From Deltaproteobacteria bacterium (lineage in GTDB: Bacteria; Myxococcota_A; Polyangia; Polyangiales; Houyiibacteriaceae), in contig JAPUKT010000271.1 in assembly GCA_027295555.1 (NCBI GenBank), positions 1 through 13,459 on the forward strand: a stretch of DNA of 13,459 nt, in the 5' to 3' direction. Below are positions 6,642 to 12,892 of this stretch, piece after piece (within the stretch, counting starts at the first letter, position 1; each line of letters starts with the position of its first letter). Below the pieces are notes generated by a model. It saw only the letters and a list, made by a program, of their open reading frames with translations. It ran no database searches and had not been told where the DNA came from. The position numbers and the translations under genes were made by a program.

Positions 6642-7843
6642 GCGAGGTGAGCCGGATTGCCATCGTGGGGGCCTCCCTCGCGGGGCTCCGGACGGCTGAG
6701 TTTCTCCGGCGCGGAGGCTTCGACGGCAAGCTCGTCCTGATCGGCGATGAGGAGCACCTGCCCTACGACCGGCCCCCTCTTTCCAAAGAAGTGCTGCGCG
6801 GCGAGTGGGAACCCGATCGGTTGGCGCTCCGTCGAAAGAGTTACGACGAGCTGGAGCTGGACTTGCGGTTGGGGCGCCGCGCGGTCTCGCTCGACACCAT
6901 TGCACGCGAGGTTCATCTTGAAGGAGGCGAGTCGGTCGGGTTTGATGGTCTCGCGATCGCGACGGGCGGACGAGTCCGCAAGCTTCCGAATCAACCCGAG
7001 CTTGCCGGGCTTTTCACCCTGCGCACCCTGGATGATGCGCTCACGATTCGCGACGCCCTGAAAAAAGCCTCGCGTGTGGCGGTCATCGGGGCCGGCTTCA
7101 TCGGGGCCGAGGTCGCGGCCTCTGCCCGCCAGCTGGGGCTCGAAGTCGTCATGATCGAAGCGCTCCACACACCCTTGGCCCAAAGCCTGGGATCGCGGCT
7201 CGGTTACATCCTCCAGCAAGTGCATGAGCGTCGTGGTGTCGAGGTGCATTGTGGCCGACGCGTCACCGCCTTTCTCGGGAAAGATCGCATCGAAGGTCTG
7301 ATGCTCGACGACGGCACGGATCTTCCTTGCGATTTGGTGGTAGTCGGCGTCGGGGTGGAACCCGCCGTGTCGTGGCTTGGAGGCAGCGGGATCGAGCTCG
7401 ACGACGGAGTTCGTTGCGACGCGACTTGCAGGTCGAGCGTTCCTGGCGTGTTTGCGGCCGGCGATGTTGCGAATTGGTACAACCCTCTTTTCGAAGAACG
7501 AATGCGCGTCGAACATTGGACCAATGCGTTCGAGCAGGCTCGCCATGTGGCTGCTTCGCTTCTTGCCGGACCAGGGGAGGCAAAGCCCTTCGAGTCGGTC
7601 CCGATGTTCTGGTCCGACCAATTCGACATCAAGATCCAGGGTGTGGGCCGCCCTCGTGCCACAGACGAGCTGATCATCACGGGTGGAACCGCCGAAGAAG
7701 AGAAGTTCGTTGCTCTCTATGGGCGGGCTGGCCGATTGGTCGGTGCGGTGACCTTCAATCAGCCGCCCAAGATCATCAAGCTGCGAAGATTGATCGGAGA
7801 GCGGGGCGGACTTGAAGCCGCGGCGGAAATCGCCGAGTCTTAG
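6638..7843 (+). CDS. FAD-dependent NAD(P)H:ferredoxin reductase-type oxidoreductase
   Basis: A 401-aa pyridine-nucleotide-disulfide-fold flavoprotein of the ferredoxin reductase (putidaredoxin/rhodocoxin/BenA4-like) class. The FAD site is IVGASLAG (9-16) with YDRPPLSK (43-50). ATG (108-110) closes the first half. The NAD(P) site is IGAGFIGAE (150-158) and the second FAD motif is VFAAGDVA (271-278). A C-terminal reductase domain includes PMFWSDQFDIKIQG (322-335). There is no CxxC redox pair, so it should pass electrons from NAD(P)H through FAD to a [2Fe-2S] or P450-type partner rather than reduce disulfides. No ferredoxin, P450 or dioxygenase gene lies in the window, so the partner is unknown. 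It is read just after, and overlaps by 4 nt, the histone-like gene, an unusual companion. It converges on the DUF434 gene across 17 bp. Confidence 0.93.
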   Translation: MSEVSRIAIVGASLAGLRTAEFLRRGGFDGKLVLIGDEEHLPYDRPPLSKEVLRGEWEPDRLALRRKSYDELELDLRLGRRAVSLDTIAREVHLEGGESVGFDGLAIATGGRVRKLPNQPELAGLFTLRTLDDALTIRDALKKASRVAVIGAGFIGAEVAASARQLGLEVVMIEALHTPLAQSLGSRLGYILQQVHERRGVEVHCGRRVTAFLGKDRIEGLMLDDGTDLPCDLVVVGVGVEPAVSWLGGSGIELDDGVRCDATCRSSVPGVFAAGDVANWYNPLFEERMRVEHWTNAFEQARHVAASLLAGPGEAKPFESVPMFWSDQFDIKIQGVGRPRATDELIITGGTAEEEKFVALYGRAGRLVGAVTFNQPPKIIKLRRLIGERGGLEAAAEIAES

Positions 7844-7860
7844 CCCCGTTGGGCATTCCG

Positions 7861-8586
7861 CTAGGCCAAGTCGACCAGCCAGAAGCGCTCGAGCTCGGCC
7901 CGATGTTGCTCTACGGCGATGCGCGCGAGATTCATCCACGGGCCACAGGCGTCCAGGATCGCGCTGTCTGCCGTTGCCACGACGACGGTAGACATTTTGA
8001 GTATTTCGTCGACTCGATTGGACAGGACGGCGTCTACGCTCACGGGGTGCCTCTTGGCCGCCTTCCGTATGGTGTCGGCGAGGCGCCCAGAGTTGGAAAC
8101 GGGTCGGTCGATGTAGATGCGTACGTCGCTCGGTCGCATCGAATCGAGGACGCCGAGCAGGATCTCGACTGCGCGCTCGGTCTCCTGGACTAGGCGATAG
8201 TTCCCGTGAAAGCTCGCCATGTCCCGCATGCAACCGTCGCGGCCCAGCAGCAGAACGCCGCCAGCCAAAGCTACCTCGACCGTCGTCAGGACGTTCAGGC
8301 CATCCAGCTCGAGCGCCATGCCCTCGACGGCTTGCGGTTTCATTCGGCGCGACTGGCGCTGGGCCATGGCCTCGTCCGGACACGCGCACCTGCCGACGGC
8401 GACTCTCTGCCTTGCGCGCAGTTGATAGCGATCGCCTACGAGCTTGATGGCTGAAGGTTCCGCATAGCCGCGGGTCCGGAGCCAGCTCAAGTCACGGACT
8501 GCCTTTCGCAGCGTCTCTTGGGTCTCCTCCGAGAACATGTCTGCGTCTTGCGGATGTGGGCCGCGGTGACGACGAGTGACCGGCAC
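7861..8586 (-). CDS. DUF434 domain-containing protein of unknown function
   Basis: The 241-aa soluble protein matches what I recall of the DUF434 family. The N-terminal part has the helix and turn DLSWLRTRGYAEPSAIKLVG (32-51), followed by DRYQL and RQRVAVGRCAC. The C-terminal part has the conserved-looking GRDGCMRD (115-122), HGNYRL (127-132), the strong signature YIDRPVSNSGRLA (158-170) and VVATADSAILD (202-212). The alternating strand/acidic pattern of the C-terminal half resembles a nucleotide- or metal-binding alpha/beta fold, but no biochemical role is known to me. The start is a GTG at 8586, chosen because the RRHRGPHPQD stretch before the ATG at 8538 looks like conserved family sequence; SD evidence is poor for both. 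It is transcribed away from the CBS gene and converges on the reductase. Confidence 0.75.
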   Translation of the reverse strand: MPVTRRHRGPHPQDADMFSEETQETLRKAVRDLSWLRTRGYAEPSAIKLVGDRYQLRARQRVAVGRCACPDEAMAQRQSRRMKPQAVEGMALELDGLNVLTTVEVALAGGVLLLGRDGCMRDMASFHGNYRLVQETERAVEILLGVLDSMRPSDVRIYIDRPVSNSGRLADTIRKAAKRHPVSVDAVLSNRVDEILKMSTVVVATADSAILDACGPWMNLARIAVEQHRAELERFWLVDLA

Positions 8587-8719
8587 GCCTCGAGCTTAAC
8601 CCTTACTTGACCGGGGACGGTGCGAAATATTCGTTGCTGGACTCCACGAACGCGGGAAATGCCGAGCGATCTCGCCAGACCCTGGCATGGAAGATGCGTT
8701 GGTTCTACTAGGTAGAGAG

Positions 8720-9484
8720 ATGGCGAACTTTGAAATACCCGTGACCGAGTACATGACCAGCCCCGTCGAGACCATTCGAATTGGGGAGAGCCTTATTGCA
8801 GCCAATGACTCATTCTTGGAACACGGGATATCCGCGCTCGGTGTCGTCAACGATGAGGGTGAGCTGAAGGGGGTCGTCTCGCGAACGGACATCTTGCACG
8901 CGGCGGTCTACACCCACAGACAGACGTTCCGAGTGCCCGACCGGCCCGTCGAAGAAATCATGCAATCGCCGGTCATTCAGGTCTCAGCCGAGGACCCGCT
9001 CGGAGCCGCCGCCAAGGCAATGCTGAGGAATCGCGTCCATCGCGTGTTCATCACGCGCTCCGGTAAGTTGGAGGGCGTGGTGTCGACCCGCGATCTGATG
9101 CGCGCAGTTCGCGAGAAGCGAATCAAGACACCGATCGCCAAGATCGCCTCCGGCTCGGTGGTGAAGCTCAAAGTCGAGGACCCGATCGCGCTCGCCGTGG
9201 ACCGCCTCGACGTATCGAACAAGCACGGCCTGGTGGTGGTCGAAGGCGATTTCCCCGTTGGCATCTTCGATCAAGCTTGCGCATTGAAGTCGCGCCGGTT
9301 GCCGCCGCAGACCGCGGTCGAGCACGCGATGAACGTCCGTATTCTGATCCTGCCGGCCGGCATCGGAATGGGCCGAGCCGCCGAGCAGGCCCTCGAGATG
9401 AACGTGCGTCGAATCTTGATCGAAAACGATCGCGGAGTGATGGGGATCGTCGGGGGTTTGGACTTCGCGAGGGTGATGGCGTAG
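8720..9484 (+). CDS. Four-CBS-domain protein, putative adenine-nucleotide sensor
   Basis: The protein consists almost wholly of CBS domains, which pair to bind AMP, ATP or SAM-like ligands and act as energy sensors. From ATG 8720 (254 aa), the first begins at VTEYMTSPVETI and ends at LKGVVSRTDIL. The second runs from VEEIMQSPVIQVSAED to LEGVVSTRDLM; both have the typical GVVSxxD ending. The third (PIAKIASGSVVKLKVED to FPVGIFDQACAL) and fourth (VEHAMNVRILIL to VMGIVGGLDFARVMA) are more diverged. No catalytic or DNA-binding domain is attached, so it probably modulates a separate partner. An ATG at 8687 would add 11 residues but has no SD; the 8720 ATG has AGG 7 nt upstream, so it is preferred with modest certainty. 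It converges with the cytochrome/Usp gene group across 5 bp, and CBS proteins often function in the same stress setting as Usp proteins. Confidence 0.88.
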   Translation: MANFEIPVTEYMTSPVETIRIGESLIAANDSFLEHGISALGVVNDEGELKGVVSRTDILHAAVYTHRQTFRVPDRPVEEIMQSPVIQVSAEDPLGAAAKAMLRNRVHRVFITRSGKLEGVVSTRDLMRAVREKRIKTPIAKIASGSVVKLKVEDPIALAVDRLDVSNKHGLVVVEGDFPVGIFDQACALKSRRLPPQTAVEHAMNVRILILPAGIGMGRAAEQALEMNVRRILIENDRGVMGIVGGLDFARVMA

Positions 9485-9489
9485 CTGCG

Positions 9490-9738
9490 TCACTCCGGCT
9501 TGTTGCCGGGGTCGGGTTCGTAAGGTTCCTTCTTGCGTTCCAAATCGACTTCGAGGAGAGGGTACGCCTCTGGGAGGCGATCGATGTTGCCCTCGGGCGG
9601 CTCGACCTTCGTCGCGGGCTCGTACATCTCTTCCTGTCGAATTTCGGTTGCCTGGCCGACTCGGACTCGCCCGCTACCGCATGCGCTTAGCGAGCCGAGC
9701 GCTGTTACCACAAGCAAGACGCGTGCCGCCCACCTCAC
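9490..9738 (-). CDS. Small lipoprotein of unknown function
   Basis: An 82-aa product with a classic lipoprotein signal: positively charged start, hydrophobic core VLLVVTALGS and lipobox LSAC with the lipidated Cys at residue 20. The mature part is short, charged and Pro/Glu-rich (YEPATKVEPPEGN; ending DPGNKPE), with no haem or metal motif, and is probably extended and periplasmic. I chose the GTG at 9738 because it overlaps the TGA of the dihaem cytochrome gene (GTGA), has AAGGGG 8 nt upstream, and gives an ideal signal peptide; a longer open frame reaches 9810 but adds a non-hydrophobic N-terminus inside the cytochrome gene. Such coupling suggests it works with that cytochrome, perhaps as an envelope partner, but this is inference. 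The residue after Cys is Gly, so no inner-membrane-retention Asp is present and outer-membrane sorting is expected. Confidence 0.8.
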   Translation of the reverse strand: MRWAARVLLVVTALGSLSACGSGRVRVGQATEIRQEEMYEPATKVEPPEGNIDRLPEAYPLLEVDLERKKEPYEPDPGNKPE

Positions 9739-10553
9739 CGTGAAGGCCCCTTGCGTTCTTCGTCCGTCAGCGCTGGCGTCACCTCGACCAACGTATGGCA
9801 CTGGCTGCATGCCAATAGGAGTTGCCCGAAGATCTCCGCCTGACCGCGAGTCGTAGGCTTGGCCTCACGTGGCTCTCCAGGCGCCGGCATGTAGTCGTCT
9901 TCCGCGGTGTTTCCCTCGACCGCGGCCGAGAACGCGAGGTCGTGAACCTCGTAGGCCAACCGAGTCGCTTCCGGAGGAATTTCGGTGTCCGGTTTTTGTG
10001 GACCATGAAGTGGGGCCTCGGCCAAGGTTCGCGCGGCCCTTTGGAAAGTTTTGGGAGAATCGCTTAGTAGTGCCTCCCACATTCGTTCGACCGCCCAGTA
10101 GTGACGCCTCATGTGCATCGCGAGGTCCTCTCCACGCGGAGCAGGGTCGAGCTTGATCGGAGGTCCCCGGTCGAGCGCATGGTGGCACTGACCGCAAGCG
10201 TAGGACAGACGCGCGAACGCCATGCAAGCCTCTTCGAGGTCGCTGCCCTCGCGCACCTGTTCGGCGAGCTCTTTCGTGATGCGCGCATACTCCTTGCCTT
10301 GTTCGGGGAAAGGCACGTGCTCCATGAAAAACGCAAGCTTCGCCATCGACTGCCGGGCCACCGGGAGGTCGCCTCGAATCAGTGCGTTCCTCGCGACGAT
10401 CGAGAGTCTCGCATGATCGGCCATGACCTGTTCGAAATTCGCCGGGATCTTCGTTGCGGAGAGGTCCTCGAGCCCCGCGTTGCTCTTCCGTTCGCATTCG
10501 CAGCCGCTGAGCGCCGCAATCCACAGGCCCAGTAACACGATCCACCCGGCCAT
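9735..10553 (-). CDS. Dihaem lipoprotein with two tandem cytochrome c'/c556-like domains
   Basis: The 272-aa protein begins with a lipoprotein signal (GLWIAALSGC, lipidated Cys18). Each half has several helices followed by a haem-attachment CxxCH near its C-terminal end: CGQCH at 120-124 and CSQCH at 249-253. Haem motifs at the end of a helical domain, rather than at its start, are the mark of the four-helix-bundle cytochromes c' and c556; the first half also has the N-terminal helix FEQVMADHARLSIVARNA expected for that fold. So this looks like a tandem duplication anchored to a periplasmic membrane face. Possible roles are electron transfer or binding of small gaseous ligands such as NO. The second unit has a longer insert (about 183-235). 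It lies 47 bp downstream of the two-domain Usp gene on the same strand and overlaps the lipoprotein gene by 4 nt. Cytochrome c maturation genes must lie elsewhere. Confidence 0.82.
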   Translation of the reverse strand: MAGWIVLLGLWIAALSGCECERKSNAGLEDLSATKIPANFEQVMADHARLSIVARNALIRGDLPVARQSMAKLAFFMEHVPFPEQGKEYARITKELAEQVREGSDLEEACMAFARLSYACGQCHHALDRGPPIKLDPAPRGEDLAMHMRRHYWAVERMWEALLSDSPKTFQRAARTLAEAPLHGPQKPDTEIPPEATRLAYEVHDLAFSAAVEGNTAEDDYMPAPGEPREAKPTTRGQAEIFGQLLLACSQCHTLVEVTPALTDEERKGPSR

Positions 10554-10600
10554 GATTCGCCTATGATGCTCTTTAGAGGCGTTTATTCAAGATGGGCCGC

Positions 10601-11494
10601 TCACCCGTCGTGGTGGGTCAGAAGCAGGGGAACCTCACTGTCGTGGAGCAGCCGCCGCGCGACGCTACCGATGAGGAGGCGCTCGATGCCGCTCTTTCCG
10701 GTCGTGCCCGCGCAGATCAAGGTTGCCCCTACCTCGTCTGCGACCTTGAGAATCCCCGCAGCAGGATCCCCGGTGACCAAGTGTGTTTGGATGGCTTGGG
10801 CGTCGATGGAAAAGAGCTCTTTGGCATCGTCCTTCAGCATTCCTTCGAGCCCCAGGTGCAGAGCCTGACGACGCTTCTCCGCGGCCTCACCCACGACGGC
10901 TCCACGATCCGTGTACTCGCCCCAGACGTCGAGGTAGCCGTGAACGAGGTGGAGCGGCCCGTGGCACACGCCATGGATCGCGCGTGCGACCTCGGCTGCG
11001 TGTTTGGCCGGCGCCGAAAAATCGTAGGCAATGACGATCGAGCTTGGGACGCGGCCACCCTTGGGCGGAACGACGATGATCGGTGTGTGTGCGGTCTTGA
11101 GCACGCGCTCGGTGATGCTTCCGTACATGAGCCTCGAAACGCCGCTCCGACCATGCGTGCCTACGACGATCAAGTCGACGTCGTGTTCTTTGGCGTAGTC
11201 GCGAATGACCTCGTGGACCGTCCCCTCACGGATGGCCGTAAAGTGCTCCACGCCGGCCGCCGTGATTGCCTGGGATTGTTGTTCGAGTGCATCTTGCGCG
11301 TCGTTGAGGATGCGGGTAACCGCCTCCGGACCCGGGCTGTACGAGAGATCCATCAGCAGATACGCGGGAACCACCGGCGTGTGCAACAGGTGAAGCTTCG
11401 CCGAGCATCGTTTGGCGAGCGCGATCGCATAGTTGACCGCGAGCTCGGCATTATCGGAAAAGTCGGTGGGGACGAGGATTTGGTTGATCTGCAT
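10601..11494 (-). CDS. Universal stress protein with two tandem UspA domains
   Basis: The 297-aa cytosolic protein is a fusion of two Usp domains, each with its own nucleotide-binding loop. Domain 1 opens with INQILVPTDFS (3-13) and carries GTHGRSGVSRLMYGS (112-126), a full match to the ATP-binding G-x2-G-x9-G-S/T pattern. Domain 2 opens with SIVIAYDFSAPA (152-163) and carries GTTGKSGIERLLIGS (263-277), also well preserved. ATP-binding tandem Usp proteins are linked to growth arrest, low oxygen and energy stress. The ATG at 11494 is preferred; a TTG at 11509 would add five residues. Neither has a clear SD. The gene heads a minus-strand unit with the dihaem lipoprotein and the small lipoprotein and diverges from another Usp gene across 62 bp. 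Confidence 0.93.
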   Translation of the reverse strand: MQINQILVPTDFSDNAELAVNYAIALAKRCSAKLHLLHTPVVPAYLLMDLSYSPGPEAVTRILNDAQDALEQQSQAITAAGVEHFTAIREGTVHEVIRDYAKEHDVDLIVVGTHGRSGVSRLMYGSITERVLKTAHTPIIVVPPKGGRVPSSIVIAYDFSAPAKHAAEVARAIHGVCHGPLHLVHGYLDVWGEYTDRGAVVGEAAEKRRQALHLGLEGMLKDDAKELFSIDAQAIQTHLVTGDPAAGILKVADEVGATLICAGTTGKSGIERLLIGSVARRLLHDSEVPLLLTHHDG

Positions 11495-11556
11495 CTCGAG
11501 TTTGTGCAAAGACTACGCCAGAAGGTTTAGCAGGATGATACACGGAGGGTAAGCTC
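11495..11556. promoter_or_regulatory. Shared 62-bp control region between two divergent Usp genes
   Basis: Both Usp-cytochrome arms must be transcribed from or near this short gap. On the minus strand, TATCAT (plus 11535-11540) is a fair -10 hexamer with a TTGATC at a long 19-bp spacing that falls inside the plus gene. On the plus strand, TTGTGC (11502-11507) and TTTAGC (11526-11531) form a weak pair. GGAGGG (11544-11549) is the ribosome site of the plus gene. No clear dyad operator is visible, so co-regulation is inferred only from the geometry. Confidence 0.4.
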
Positions 11557-12033
11557 ATGGATCAACCTAAGATGATTCTCGTCGGCACCGACTTTTCCGA
11601 CATTTCCGACGAGGCCCTTCGAACGGCGGCTCTCTACGCCAGAACGTTCGGTTCGCGAGTGTTGGTCGCTCACGTGTTCGATCCGACGCCGAACGTGCCT
11701 CCGGTCGTTTGGTCTCGCCCCGATCTCCTCGAGCGCAGCATTCGAGTCGAGATCGAGAAGGCCATTCGGGAGACGCTCACCGGGAAGACCGCGTCGCTGC
11801 TCCGAGACGTTCCGGAGGTCGAGCTGAGTGTGTGTCAGCATCCGTCCGCTGGCCGGGCCCTTTGTGAGATCGCCGAGGATGAGGGCGCTGATCTTCTGAT
11901 TTTGGGGTCTCACGGCCGAAGCGGGTTGTCCCGGGCGTTTCTTGGAAGCGTCGCGGAAAAGGTAGTGCGTCACGCTCCGTGCCCCGTGCTGGTCGTGCGT
12001 GAACGGCGAAAAGACAAGAAAGGTGGTAAATAA
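11557..12033 (+). CDS. Single-domain universal stress protein (UspA family)
   Basis: A 158-aa cytosolic Usp domain. It starts with the first strand ILVGTDFSD (7-15) and ends with the ATP-binding loop GSHGRSGLSRAFLGS (117-131), which fits the G-x2-G-x9-G-S/T pattern, and the final strand CPVLVVRE (142-149). A Lys-rich tail (RRKDKKGGK) follows. The length is normal for a one-domain UspA protein, which usually dimerises. Translation is supported by GGAGGG 7 nt before the ATG. Three bases after its TAA an in-frame ATG opens the first 30 residues of another Usp domain, suggesting this gene once had the two-domain layout of its divergent neighbour. It heads the plus-strand arm leading to the cytochrome c lipoprotein. 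Confidence 0.93.
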   Translation: MDQPKMILVGTDFSDISDEALRTAALYARTFGSRVLVAHVFDPTPNVPPVVWSRPDLLERSIRVEIEKAIRETLTGKTASLLRDVPEVELSVCQHPSAGRALCEIAEDEGADLLILGSHGRSGLSRAFLGSVAEKVVRHAPCPVLVVRERRKDKKGGK

Positions 12034-12036
12034 CTT

Positions 12037-12129
12037 ATGTCGCTCATCCCGCGATTGGTCGTGGCGTACGACTTTTCCGATCCCGCGCGGCGCGCGTTCG
12101 AGCTCGGGCTGACGTTGGAACCTGCGTGA
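12037..12129 (+). pseudogene. Relic of a second UspA domain (30 codons)
   Basis: This short frame, ATG to TGA, encodes 30 residues beginning MSLIPRLVVAYDFSDPA. That is the first strand and start of helix 1 of a Usp domain, very close to the opening of domain 2 in the neighbouring tandem Usp (IVIAYDFSAPA). It is in the same frame as the preceding Usp gene, separated only by TAA CTT, and AGGTGG (12021-12026) could serve as its SD. The rest of the domain, including the ATP loop, is missing; the following bases show no Usp sequence. The likely origin is a two-domain gene that acquired a stop and lost its 3' part. A translated micropeptide remains possible. Confidence 0.65.
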
Positions 12130-12138
12130 AAGAAGGCT

Positions 12139-12164
12139 ATAGGCACTCTCAGAGGAGAGCCTAT
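12139..12164 (+). promoter_or_regulatory. Hairpin overlapping the SD and start codon of the cytochrome c gene
   Basis: ATAGGC (12139-12144) pairs with GCCTAT (12159-12164), and TCTC (12147-12150) pairs with GAGA (12155-12158), leaving a 2-nt bulge and a 4-nt loop. The 3' arm contains most of the SD GAGGAG (12152-12157) and the first two bases of the ATG (12163). If formed in the mRNA it would hide the ribosome site of the cytochrome gene. Seen directly as a dyad; the regulatory role is inference. Confidence 0.35.
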
Positions 12165-12606
12165 GCGTCAAGAAGGGATCTACATCGTCGCGATGGTCGC
12201 GTGCCTCGTGGCCTTTGGTTGCACTTCCAAAGAGGCAGCCCCCGCCGAGCCCAAAGAGGAGCCCGCGAAAGCCGAGCCGGAAGCGGCTCCCTCCGAACCA
12301 GTGGCCGCCAAAGATCCCGCCGTCGAAGCGCAGGAGATCTTTCAAGCGCGCTGCCTGACCTGCCATGGCGCCACCGGCAAGGGCGATGGGCCCGGCTCCG
12401 CTGCCCTCAACCCGAAGCCCCGCAACTACACGTCCGCCGAGTGGCAGAAGTCGGTGACCGACGAGCATCTCAAGCAGATCATCGTCGAGGGCGGGGGCGC
12501 AGTCGGTCTCAGCCCGCTCATGCCTCCGAATCCCGATCTCGTCGACAAGCCGCAAGTGGTGGACGCGCTCGTCGCCGTGATCCGGAATTTCGGCAATCAG
12601 AAATAG
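12163..12606 (+). CDS. Monohaem class I cytochrome c lipoprotein
   Basis: A 147-aa envelope protein. Residues 1-20 are a lipoprotein signal ending VAFGC (Cys20). Residues ~21-52 form an Ala/Pro/Glu/Lys-rich flexible linker. The rest is a small class I cytochrome c domain with the haem motif CLTCH (64-68), the typical following GxxGKGDGPGS segment, and a methionine ligand candidate in LSPLMPP (Met120), with a closing helix VVDALVAVIRNF. It resembles the CccA/c5-like single-haem domains that shuttle electrons in the periplasm; the linker would let the haem domain swing from its membrane anchor. The start at 12163 is supported by GAGGAG 5 nt upstream. The gene follows the Usp gene on the same strand and is followed 13 bp later by a small membrane protein, so the three likely share a transcript. 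Confidence 0.92.
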   Translation: MRQEGIYIVAMVACLVAFGCTSKEAAPAEPKEEPAKAEPEAAPSEPVAAKDPAVEAQEIFQARCLTCHGATGKGDGPGSAALNPKPRNYTSAEWQKSVTDEHLKQIIVEGGGAVGLSPLMPPNPDLVDKPQVVDALVAVIRNFGNQK

Positions 12607-12619
12607 CCCGCGGTCTCAC

Positions 12620-12892
12620 ATGCCGATACTCGTAGGCTGCCTTGCGCTGGCGACCCCACGTTTCGCGATTGTTTTGGTAGTCCTGTTCAGTGACTACATA
12701 GGGCGTGCGTACGAAACGATCTTGTGGCCACTCCTCGGTTTTTTCTTCATGCCCCTGACGACGCTTGCGTACGCGTTCGCCATGAACAGCAACGGCTCCG
12801 TCGACGGGATGTACCTGGTCGTCGTCGTCGTGGCCGTGCTCCTCGACCTTGGGCTCGTCGGCGCGGGCTCGAAGACTCGGTGGCGAGACTAG
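12620..12892 (+). CDS. Small three-helix membrane protein, unknown function
   Basis: The 90-aa product has three hydrophobic segments: about residues 5-24, 34-54 (WPLLGFFFMPLTTLAYAFA) and 62-82 (a run of Val/Leu including MYLVVVVVAVLL). Short polar loops (SDYIGRAYE; NSNGSVDG) and a basic tail lie between and after them. The Pro-Leu-Leu-Gly-Phe...Pro-Leu-Thr-Thr-Leu-Ala-Tyr pattern recalls a widespread family of small uncharacterised bacterial membrane proteins, but I cannot name it. The ATG at 12620 lies 13 bp after the cytochrome stop and has no strong SD, which suggests read-through translation in the same operon. It could be an accessory of the cytochrome arm or an unrelated passenger. Confidence 0.65.
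   Translation: MPILVGCLALATPRFAIVLVVLFSDYIGRAYETILWPLLGFFFMPLTTLAYAFAMNSNGSVDGMYLVVVVVAVLLDLGLVGAGSKTRWRD

Noticed and set aside
7843..7854. GCCC-CGTT-GGGC hairpin between the convergent reductase and DUF434 genes, as a terminator
   Set aside because: The stem is only 4 bp and no T tract follows on either strand.
6497..8389. A very long open frame on the minus strand covering the FAD reductase and part of the DUF434 region
   Set aside because: It is antisense to a gene with all flavoprotein motifs, is rich in Arg/His/Gly with no recognisable domain, and has no ribosome site; it is a shadow of GC-rich coding sequence.
10592..11530. Long plus-strand frame opposite the tandem Usp gene
   Set aside because: Both Usp domains on the minus strand have intact ATP loops; the opposite frame has none of its own features.
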